The notes beneath the pieces are model-generated. The model did no database searches, was not told the DNA's origin, and saw only the letters and a list, made by a program, of their open reading frames with translations. The position numbers and the translations under genes were made by a program. From Congeria kusceri (lineage: Eukaryota > Mollusca > Bivalvia > Myida > Dreissenidae): a DNA stretch of 64,000 nt. Where the stretch lies: NCBI GenBank assembly GCA_027627225.1, contig CM051027.1, forward strand, positions 44,702,618-44,766,617, given 5' to 3'. This document shows, piece by piece, positions 48,801-60,800 of this stretch (position 1 is the stretch's first letter; the number at the start of each line of letters is the position of its first letter).

Positions 48801-51800
48801 TTATCGGCAGCGCTTGAACAGTTCAGATACAGTAGCATCAATCGATAATTGTACACGCGGTCCACATGCTAAGCGTGCAAAACGCTTTTCAGCGATAAAC
48901 TGCTGGACGACAGCCGCATTTCGGCAGAAACATCAAAGACTTTTGAAGTCGAATTACCAACACTGTTGCTATGAGTGATGCTAACGGCTTACAGTTTGGA
49001 AGCCCCGATAATTGAAGATGTAACACTGTTACACTTTGTAGTTTTAACAGTTTTCATTATTAACGGCTTGTGTTTATAACGGATTTTATTGTTTGTTCAA
49101 ATTAAAATTAATAATGCAAGGTTATAAGATATTTAAGAATGCAGTGTTATATTGATCAACAGAACGTTATGAATAAATTAAGAACACAGTATTATGTATT
49201 AATCCTTTTTTGAACAGAACATAAAAAAACAAACATGAATGAAAACAGCTAGTACGTACTTTTCAAAACAAAAATCTGCTTTGGGAATATTCATGAGGTG
49301 AACAACTTTTTTGTCCGCGTCCCTACATTTTTGTAATTTGTCCCCACTTTTTAAAGCCAAGAGGGCCTTTGTCCCAAATAGTCCAAATTCACGGCAGAAC
49401 ACTGCTCTGGTGACCTACATATTCAGCGGACCTGAAAGATTTGAACAACTTTGAAAGAGGTCCACCCAAGGATCATTCCTGTGAAGTTTGGTGAAAATCT
49501 GCCAAGCAGTTTAGCTGATGTTGTTTGAATGAAAAGTTGACGATGCATGCACGCACACATGCACGACAGACAACGGGCGATCACAAAAGCTCACCATGAG
49601 CACTTTGTGCTCAGGTGAGCTAATAAAAAGGGCAATATCTCCCTGTAAAATCATCATACTGGAACAACCTGATAATATGCGCATGTCCCCTTGGTAGGGA
49701 AGCTGCATGTAAAGGTTTCATTGAATTCAGGTTAGTAGTTCCCGAGATCTCGCGCAGAAACGAAAAATTTCCTTACAGGATGTCCTATTTCTAATAAAAG
49801 GGCAATAACTGCCTGATCATTGTAGCCCAACGACCTGACAATATGCGCATGTCCACATATAGGGACTGCATATAAAGTTTCATCAAAATCGTGTCATTAG
49901 TTCCTGAGACCTCGCACAGAAACAAAGTATCGGACGGACGGAAAGACAGAGGGACATACATGGAGTATGATAAATAAAATCTCAGGAAATTTGTTTCAAA
50001 CCCCGACAAACTGAGTTGCAGTGATATTAGAATTCGGACAGACGAACAAAGCGGCCACTATATGCTCCCCCCTTTCAGGGAGCTTAATCAATAACAACAG
50101 TACCAACCTGAAACAAGCACTCTGTATTCTGATCTACGTGATGGCGGCCCCCCACGACCACCCCCGCCTCCACGCCCAAATCCTCCTCCTCCTCCTCCAC
50201 CACCACCACCATACCCGCCCCTCGAGCCACCGCGGAACCCGCCTCCAAATTCACCGGGCCCACCTGGCCCGCTACCGCGAGGGAACTCAACACGCAATGT
50301 GTATCCATCATAGTTGTAACCATCACGGTCTCTAACTGCATCAACAGCATCCCTAAAGCAAATAGAAACTAGGTTAAAATTGCAATGGTTCTATCATGTG
50401 TACATTAAAAATATGCCTTAATTAAAAAATAATTGAATTAAATTATTTAAATTTTTATGGTTTATACAGAAGTCATCAAATTAGCAACTTCAGAGATTCG
50501 TTCTAAAAATAGCGCCTCTTCGACTTACACTGTATATATGTGTATTATTATATGCATATTAACTAATACAAAGTTAAAGTTTCAGCTTAAACAAGAGATG
50601 TTTGTAAAACATGTATGCCCCCTGACTTGCAGACAAGTTGTGAATATGTGCAATTGTTAAGATTTTTTTTTAATATGCAATCCCAAGCAAGGTCTCAATA
50701 TAAGGTATCTATGTATGAAGTTTCATTAAAATATATCGATGCGTTCTCAAGTTATTGAGCTGAAACTGTTTTTCTACTTTTAGTAATGGTGACCTTGACC
50801 CCACCCACCCCATATGCAATCCCAAGCGAGGTCTGAATATAAGGTATCTATGTAGGAACTTTCATTAAAATATCTCAATGCGTTCTCAAGTTGATGAGCG
50901 AAGACCGTTTTTCTATTTTTAGTAATAGTGACCTTGAACCCACCCCATATGCAATCCCAAATGAGGTCTCAATATATGGTATCTAGGTATGTAGTTTCAT
51001 TAAAATATCTTGATGCGTTCTCAAGTTATTGAGCGGAAACCGTTTTTCTATTTTTAGTAATGGTGACCTTGACATTTGACCTCAAAATTTATAGAGTTTT
51101 TCCTTTCCTCCTAAGTAACCAGCGTACCAACTTTCATGATCGTAGGTCAAAGCGTTCTCAAGATATCGTGCGGAAACGAAATGGTCTACGGACAGACCTA
51201 CCGACCGACCGACAGACAAAGCAAGATACCCCCACTTCTTTGATTATATTTAATTAAATGGATTTAATTAAAAGGTAAGACATTTTTCTATATTCATAGT
51301 CAATTGAATTATTGTTGTTCCATTTAAATGTAAACAAACTGAAACAGTTTCACAACAAAAGTTCATTTCCTGTTTCTTAAATCGACTATGTTTGTTAACA
51401 TGAGTGACCTCAGTAAAGTCTTGTTTCTAATGTTATTTAAAGGAATTCTGGGAAGATATCACATGGTGCATGTTAACAGAAGACGTGCGCATCTGCATGT
51501 ATGTTTAATCCTGCTCAAATGCAATATTTAACCCTAAAAAAGTATAATTTTCGCTTAAATGTGAAGGAAAACTGCAACATTTACCCATTTATCATAGAGC
51601 TGGCAACATTGTTAGTTCATTTTTAGACTGATCGGTCTTTTCTTTACCCTACAATGCCATGTTTGACCTTCGGTTCTGCTGCGCATGCGATTGCGCACAT
51701 AATATAACGACCCCGGGTCACAACCTTATGAACGGGAAGTTATCCGAATTGTCCGAAATTACTTTACCGGAAGTTGAATTTTTTAAGCCATTTTAGGCCT

Positions 51801-54800
51801 TGGAAATATTAGTTTTCTTAATGAAAGCGATGTTTATAGATTCTTTAACACTGTTCAAGCTTTGTTAGTCCATTGTGACTTGATTTAATATTTAATACTC
51901 ATTGATCGGTCAACTAACAACTGGTTTGCATTTACTATTTTACACCCGATTTAATTATTCTTAATTTTAATATTTACATTTAATTTCTATATTATGTTTT
52001 GTTATCTTGCCACAATTTTGTTTGGTTAATGTTGGATATCAGTCATTTCAGTCTGGAGTATTTATAATGTGAAACTGAAAGTTGGTGTACATGTAGATGA
52101 AAAGTACATTATAGTAGAACTATAGGAAATGCATTAATGTACCTAATTGCTAGAAAATATGGGCTGGAGACACTTAAATTAAACAGTCTGAAACCCTTTT
52201 TATCTTATGCCTATATTTCCAGTACATGTATTTAACTTTTTTTTTCAGTTGGTAGACAGATTCCTGCCATAAATTTCAACCACTATAAATGATTAATGAA
52301 TTAATTTATCATTAAATGCTGGAATGAAAGGCAGTCCACTACAAAACACAAATATAGAGCATATAATTTATTTTCAGGGATAAAAGTTAACATTTTTTAA
52401 ATTTTATGTTTATTTCAATTTCATTTTATTTTCTCTTGTTTCCTTTGCCGTTGTTTGGCCAGATCAGGAGACATTGCACCAGATGAGTTGAGACTTTCCA
52501 TCAGCATTAGAGCCTATGCTTTCGATTATATTAATAATAACAATAGTTAACAATAATTTAAAACAATAAAATAATAAAAACTAATGGCAACATAGTATAC
52601 ATCTTTAAACTGAGCGGTTTGCTACAAGTGTGTAATTTTTGTCCAAGAAAGGTCATTCAGTCAAAAAATTAGCAATGAGACATTATTAAAAAATAATGAT
52701 CGATTATATTAGAAATTTCAAAACCTTAATAAGAGCAAATCCTTATGATTCGAACTGAGTGTTCTTGTTTTAATTATTATAGCAGAAAGTTCCCCTTTAT
52801 CTGTTAAGACCCACTTTTTGGTCAACAAAAGTATTAGTCAAGGATTATTCAAGCTGATGGCCTTTCAAAATGGTACGGTCAGTGATTTTTTTACCTCTGC
52901 GTCCTGCGTCCAGGACGCAGTAATATCGCCGTAGAAGCAAAGTTTCAGTTTATGTGCATTCGCATGCATTTTGTAAATGGCGAGTCCTGTCCAACAGTTT
53001 CGAAGCATTTTGTGTACGAGTACTGTCATAATAGAGGGTAAAATTTACCATCGCACCGTTCCGTCATTTTTATTACGACCATTCTCATTGGATAATTGAT
53101 TTGCGATTAACCAATGGCAATAGTCGTGATGTTTCTAAATGTAATGGTGTGAAGGTAAAATACATGTAATATTTAATTTTTTGGGAAAGTTTTTTTAAAG
53201 TTCGTCTGCAACATGGGTCCGAAAAGAAAAATTACACATGACTAAACGCAATACTCCTGAAGTTAATTCTGGTCAGGTTCACCCAAAAATTGTCTGAAAA
53301 AAATATGTTAATAGAATAAAGATTGTGAGAAGTTGTTTAGTTGGTGAGCCTATACAATGGAAGTACACAATTTAATAACATGTACTGCACTTTGTGTACG
53401 GTCACTAAAACGTGCAACAGTATGGCAAAAAATGCACACTGCACAAATGTTCAACATTCTACTTACTCTAGCTAGACATGCTTCTAAAAATTACTTATAT
53501 ATAATAAGAGTTAATTGCATTATTGCCTTACATCTTATTAACTGACTGCTTATATTCCCATTTGAATAAATGAAATTTTTTGAACTCACACATTTAACTT
53601 TGGGACTCATAGATTTTGAGTCCAGTGAGTCCCAGGACTCATGGCTGTGAAATTGTAAAAAAATCACTGGGAACGGTGGAAGAGTTATTACACAGGAATA
53701 TAAATTGTCAGTCATGTTTCTTATAATTATTTTGTTTGTGAGAACATTTAGACTGTTGAAGGTATTTAACTTATATTCTTATTTGTGCTTTCAGGTTCCA
53801 GGCTTCCCAAACTGGTTTAATATGTTACATGATGGAGACAATGACATATACTGAGCGGGGATATGTTGTTATGAGAATGTGATATATATGTAAATTGTAA
53901 TTAGTACATAAATCGAAGAGCAAAGTATTTGACAAAGGAAAATAGTGTTATATTAAATTGCTTGCACACGTAGAAGGGGAGCTATTCATATCAGATGATT
54001 ACTAATTAATATGTTGTGTTTCTGATTACGATCCATATTAAGGTTAATGGCTATTTGTGTTCGTATTGAAATTTTTCATTGGTCATTCCTTACTGTATCA
54101 TTGTTACAAATCAAAACAAAATGTATAGTTGCATTTGTCTCACTGAGACCTTTAACTTGATATGTTTACACATGTACATTGTGAGTAGTTTTATTTTTGA
54201 AGGTTTCTGGCACTGGCCGAGCAGAAAAATTGATCATTACACAAATTTCAAAGGGCCATAACTCTCTACATAGTTGACCATTTTCAAAAATTCTTTCAGT
54301 TTTGAAATTGTCATGTCATAACCTTTAATTTGATGTACAACACTTGTGAATTTTTTTTTTAACTCTGAAGTCGCTAATCAAATAGGGTAAACTGATCAGA
54401 GTCGGACACGATCAAGAGTCTGACATTTTTCACACCGCTTTTTTGCCGACAATATCCTCTTCCTTATAAAAACAAGTGTAATTTAACCAAAATAAACTTT
54501 TCAAATAATCACATCAATGTTTTTTTTTGTTGTTACGTCTTTTCAGGTATTCCTAATTGCCGTTGCTATAAATAGCTTCAAGGGCGCTTCATTTTAAATC
54601 GAAACCACTAGAAAAGGAAGAGTTGTCTGCTTTTGGAATGGACTAATGTTGATTAAACTACTACAAAACTATTTAAAGTTTGCTTTTATTCTACAGATTA
54701 ATAACAAATCTGTGTATTAAGTATGCGTTTAATCGTTGTTTCACTGAGTATTTCTGAAAAATTACCCGCCTATGCACCGCATTAGATATAGTCGGACAGC

Positions 54801-57800
54801 AAAAAATGTAAATTTGATTTTGAGTCGGACACTGCCAGTCTCATTATAAATGCTTGTTTAATTAAATAACTGGCAATAATTATGCATAATTTCCATATTT
54901 TAAAACTATCTCAATGTTTTTTTCCAGGGCTTACAAGTACAGCTAGATGTACAGTACAACTCCAATTACGTTAATGTATTTTAAAACCTTACTCAGTATC
55001 TGGCTATATTTTACATTATACCTTTAAAAAGGTGATGATTTCTATATAGCTGGCTTATAATAGAAATGTTAAAAGTATGGCAGTTGTTTGCACAAATTAT
55101 AGTGTCTTGGTAACGTGCAAATTGTCAATTAGTTTATCATATACCCGTATACACAAATACGTAAGTAAGTGAACGATATACATTATTCATAAAAAATATT
55201 GCTTATGAACATCCGACAAAGAATATACATACGTTATACTGGATTTCAGCCAGCATGCTTCCTTGGTAGACAGTAATATAGTTAAAACTACGAAAAGATG
55301 AAGGACGTGATTAGTGTAATTAGACTACGTTGCCGTTTTGCAATATACAATTCAAGTCATAAACAAATGGAAAATGGATTAGGGTCAACTTGAGCATACA
55401 ACACAAAATGCTGTTGTATTGTGGTCATAGACTACGAAGACATAGGGCTGTGTCGGCATCTGTGTTACCTTCGCCACAAAGACGCCTTGAAACAGGCGTA
55501 CTGTATACAGATCAAAGACCCTGCTACGTTGTAGCAAAATTGAAATATGTCTAGAAATATTCCATTTCTGATGGCCTATGTAGAATTTAACTTCAAACAA
55601 GAGATGTTTGTAAAATATGTATGCCCCCCCCCCCTGACTTGCAGCCAAGTTGTGAATATGTGCAATTGTTAAGATTTTTTTTTAATATGCAAGCCTAAGT
55701 GAGGTCTCGATACATAGTATCTATGTATGAAGTTTCATTAAAATATCTCGATGCGTTGTCAAGTTACTGAGCGGAAACCGTTTTTCTATTTTTAGTAATG
55801 GTGACCTTGACCCAACCCACCCCAAGAGAGGTCTCAATATAAGGTATCTATGTATGAAGTTTCATTAAAATATCTCGAAGCATTCTCAAGTTATTGAGCG
55901 GAAACCGTTTTTCTATTTTGAGCAACGGTGACCTTGACCCCACCCACCCCATATGCAATCCCAAGCCATGTCTCGATATAAGGTATCTATGTATGACGTT
56001 TCATTAAAATATCTTGATGCCTTCTCAAGTTATTGTGCTGAAACTGTTTTTTCTGTTTTTAGTAACGGTGACCTTGACCCCACCCACCCCATATGCAATC
56101 CCAAGCGAGGTCTGAATATAAGGTATCTATGTACGAACTTTCATTAAAATATCTTGATGCATTCTGAAGTTAATGAGCGGAGACCGTTTTTCTATTTTTA
56201 GTAATGGTGACCTTGACCATGACCCCACCGACCCCATATGCAATCCCAAGCGAGGTCTCAATATAAGGTATCTATGTATGAAATTTCATAAATATATCTC
56301 GATGCGTTCTCAAGTTATTGAGCGGAAACTGTTTTTCTATTTTTAGTAACGGTGACCTTGACCACACCCACCCCATATGCAATCCCAAGCGAGGTCTCAA
56401 TGTAAGGTACATGTGTATCTATGTATAAAGTTTCATGCGTTCTAAAGTTATTGAGGGGAAACCGTTTTTCTTTTTTAGCAACGGTGACCTTGACCTTTGA
56501 CCTATTGACCTCAAAATGTATAGGGTTTTTCCTTTTCTCCCAAGTAACCAGAGTACCAACTTTCATGATCGTAGGTCAAAGCGTTCTCAAGATATCGTGC
56601 GGAAACAAATGGTCTACCATTTTTCTATTTTTTAGTAACGGTGACCTTGACCCACCCCATATGCAATCCCAAGCGAGGTCTCGATGTAAGGTATCTATGT
56701 ACAAAATTTCATTAAAATATCTCAAGTTATTGAGGGGAAACCATTTTTCTATTTCTAGCGACGGTGACCTTGACCTTTGACCTGTTGACTTCAAAATTTA
56801 TAGGGTTCGTAGGTCGGCATAATAATTAACTGCTATATGCGTTTTGGTGTTTTTGGCGCCTTAATGTGGTTTAGCAGTTTATGGCTAATGCCGTAACCCC
56901 GGTAGGTAACGGAATATACACGCCGTGTTGTGAGTTTTATGTTCCAAATTCGTAATTTCACTCCGAAGCGATCTGCCGATGGCTGCCAGCTAACCTATTG
57001 TGATTACGAGAACCAGAATAGTGACCTATCACAACCCATCTGTGACCCATATTAAACAGTTTGCAAAATCCCAAATGGCCCATATGGCTTGGCTTGCCCT
57101 TGGAAACCTATACTGGACCCATATATTCTTCTGGGGTTGTAATTAGGTAAAGGTAATTTGAAGTTCAAATTTAGTTACTTTTGTTTTTCGCTTACAAAAA
57201 TCCAATATTCATATTTCAACCCTTCAATAATTGAACAATTAATATCTGTTGCTAATTATCGCAAGGTTAAATAAAGGCTCACTTGCGGTTTCAGAGAAAG
57301 AAGATTTTAAGACATTTTGCTATATAAGTTTATATAAACCATGTGACCCCCTGGGTGTGGCCCGTTTTGACCCCAGGGGCATAATTTGAACAAACTTTGT
57401 AAAGGACCACTCAAGGATGTTACATACCAAATATGAAACCTCTCGGCCTTGCGATTTCAGAGGAGAAGATTTTAAAAGTCATTTTGCTATATATTCTATA
57501 TAAACCATGATACCCCCGGGGCGTGGCCAGTTCTGACCCAGGGGCATAATTTGAACAATCTTTGTAGAGGACCACAATACGATGTTACATACCAAATATG
57601 AAACCTCTGGGCCTTGTGGTTTCAGGAGAAAATTTTTAGTCATTTTGCTATATATTCTATATAAACCATGTGACCCCTAGGGCGTGGCCCGTTTTGACCC
57701 CAGAGGCATAATTTGAACAATCTTTGTAGAGGACCTCTAGAGGATGTCACATATCAAATATGAAAGGTCTGAGCCTTGCGGTTTCATAGAAGAAGATTTT

Positions 57801-60800
57801 TCCAGTTTTCACTTTTTAAATCTATTGTTAGCTCTGGTGACCTACATATTCAGCGGACCGGAAAGATTTGAAAAACTTTGAAAGAGGTCCACCCAAGGAT
57901 CATTCCTGTGAAGTTTGGTGAAAATCTGCCAAGCGGTTTAGGAGGAGATGTTGTTTGAATAAAAAGTAGACGACGCACGCACACATGCACGCACGACGGA
58001 CAACGGGCGATCACAAAAACTCGCATGAGCACTTTGTGCTCCGGTGAGTTAAAAACACAACTACAACTACAATACTTTGTGTTAGAAATCTTATTTAAAC
58101 AAAATGTCAATTAACTACCCGCAATATTATAGGACTTTATTCATCAAAAAGGAACAACTCTACATTTTTCATAAATTGGAACAATAAGAAGAGGACGCCA
58201 ACATATATTTACTTTCACTTTCGACAAGTACTATAAACTGTCGCTAACTTTCATTTAAATTATATTGCAGGGTTTCCCGCAGGATTTCTTGAAGGCCTGT
58301 CGGCATCCCTGACACCCACCCGCGACAAAAATCTGCTCGAAATCCCACCCCCCACCCACGAGATCTTTCCAATCCCGGCGGCGATCAAATCGACTGTATC
58401 GCTGTAACTACCTTACTTTATCGCTTAAACTGCCTAGCGTTTTGCTCGACCAGCACCTCTCTTTGCATTATCTTTAATTTGGAAATTCTTACTTTTATAC
58501 AACTGAAACTATTACAATTATTTCTCCTACTAAAATCGCAATAACCGCGATTTTCTTATTTGAATAAAAACTCCATTGGAGGCAATGTACATCGCCATAC
58601 TAGGCTGCATTTTTTATTTCATTAATTTTAATCATACATTGTATTCAGATTCGTTGAAAAGCCTAGCTGTTTTTTCTGTCATGACCGCTCGTGTTTTCAA
58701 ACATTTTTTTTTATTTCATTAATTTTTTCGGATGCGAAAGAAGTCAATCGTTAATATGAGTTATAGTAAATGCGGACATTAAAAGCCGAATAAACCACCA
58801 TTATTTTAAATACTGGAATATGCGGTTCTTAATCGACATAAAATACGGTTCTGTATCTCCATGTAAAAAGCGCGTCTTTCTACAAAAGCGCGCAAAAATT
58901 ATGTTGCCATGCAAAATATCACGGATGCCTCATGGAAAACGTGCGTGTACTGGTTGGTCACGTGCTTAATTGCAGTGTTTATGTGAACAAAATGAAGTCT
59001 GACGACATTAAATCGTTTTTTAAAATTAGGCTATATATTACATTATTCGTTTGCATATATTTGATTGTGAATTTGTTAAAACAGCGTTTTTCCTCACCAC
59101 TTTGGGAATGGTACCGGTACCGGTCAAATTAGCGTCGTTTTGAGCCAAATTGGGAATTTTATCACTTTCATTAAAAAAATCATAAAAGATGTAAAAACAG
59201 TAAGTTATTTCCCCTAGCTGTTATTAGTAACCCTGGATTTGTCTCAGGCGCCCTGGTCTCTACGTCGAATTGTTTTGTTGCAGCATGTGTCTTATGACGT
59301 TATCTGGTGCGTTTTAGCTGTTTAAATTAAGGCTAACACGTTTTCAATTTTTTGTAAACGTTTAAACGAAATGAAATAAATGAAATATCAACGTTTAAAC
59401 GGTATACCTCTAGCCTGTTAAAGCAAAAGCGCCATTGAAAGAAGCATGATTAAAATACATGTATATTATACATGCATTTTTCTTGCAAAAACGGCGGGAG
59501 AATTTCTCAGTGCACGTTGTGCCTACGCGCGTCAAATGTTAAAAACCTGTATTAAGAAAGCACATGGTCGGTACACGCACGCTTTCCATGCGTGGAACGT
59601 GATGCCGTGGTTGTCAGCCGACATTTCGCGCTCTTTTGCAGAAAACACGGGTTTTACATGGCATATATGTACATAAACAAGATGGCTTGTGTTTACGAAA
59701 GTACAACACTGAGCAGTAACACCGGATAAGCTTTTCCAATTACGATTTCATATTAGCGTATTTGAGACTGATTTTTTGCAGTTTATTTTTTAAAATTTTA
59801 AAATTTATTAAATACATAAGTGTGCATATTATGAAATACAAAAGCTCGTTTACTTTTAAGGTCGATAATACGCTTGAAGCGCGTATGAGGTTACTTGTGT
59901 GTGGATATATGCCAAATGCACCGATTGGTCAGTCATGACGTCATTCGAAAGTGAAGATAAACTGGGCGTTTCTATTGGCTCATACCGATTTTACTGCATG
60001 TTGGAACTCCGCCTGCAGGGCCATGCTTCAATGTGATTGATTGCGGCTTAGGAATAACTGTTAATTGCTAAAATTTTCGGCGAAGTGACACTCACTTTGA
60101 TCATTCACTGACTTTATAGATTGGGTATACATGTTTCTTGAGTGAACAACGGCCATTGCGACGTAAGAGATTAGCTTTCACAGCAAGCATTGTTGGTCTG
60201 CTGCAGTCAACACAGCTAATTAATTGATAAAATACACGTGCACCCGGCGATGTTTTTAATCGCAACACTAATTTTAGGCGCCCCGGATATATTCAAGTTA
60301 AAATTTGAATGCCCCCGCACCGGGGAGCTAAAACGGCCTGGGGAAGGCTCTGCAGCTGTGCGTGCAGGTTTACGCTTGGGTAAAACAAAAGTAAAATACA
60401 TGAACATCTTTGATCTTTTCAGTGCCTTTTTGGATTGTTTCTTACATTTTGGGAATTTTTTAACTTCAAATTGGGAAAAATGGTCAGAAAATCGGATTGG
60501 GAATGGTACCGTTTTACGGTACCGACTTTATATAGAGGAAAAACGCTGTAAAAGGATAAGAAAATTACCAGGGGTCTCTCTCTGGTTTGGGTGAAGAGTA
60601 CCTGTACCCTCAGGCGGGGGTATTTTAGCGTCGTTTTACACAGAAGGGGAAAGTTAGACTTAGCAAACGAATCAAAAATAAAAACTATAAAACATATTTT
60701 TCATATCACTTTATTTAGTCTAACTCTTTACCTGACAACTTTATTCATGAAAATTATAAATAAATTGAATATTATATTAACTAGTCAAATTTTAACCATC

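Noticed and set aside
50021..50335. Plus-strand 104-codon frame
   Set aside because: Antisense shadow of the Gly-rich SRSF1 exon 2.
60238..60594. 118-codon plus-strand frame
   Set aside because: It overlaps the right part of the nested transposon and has no recognisable domain.
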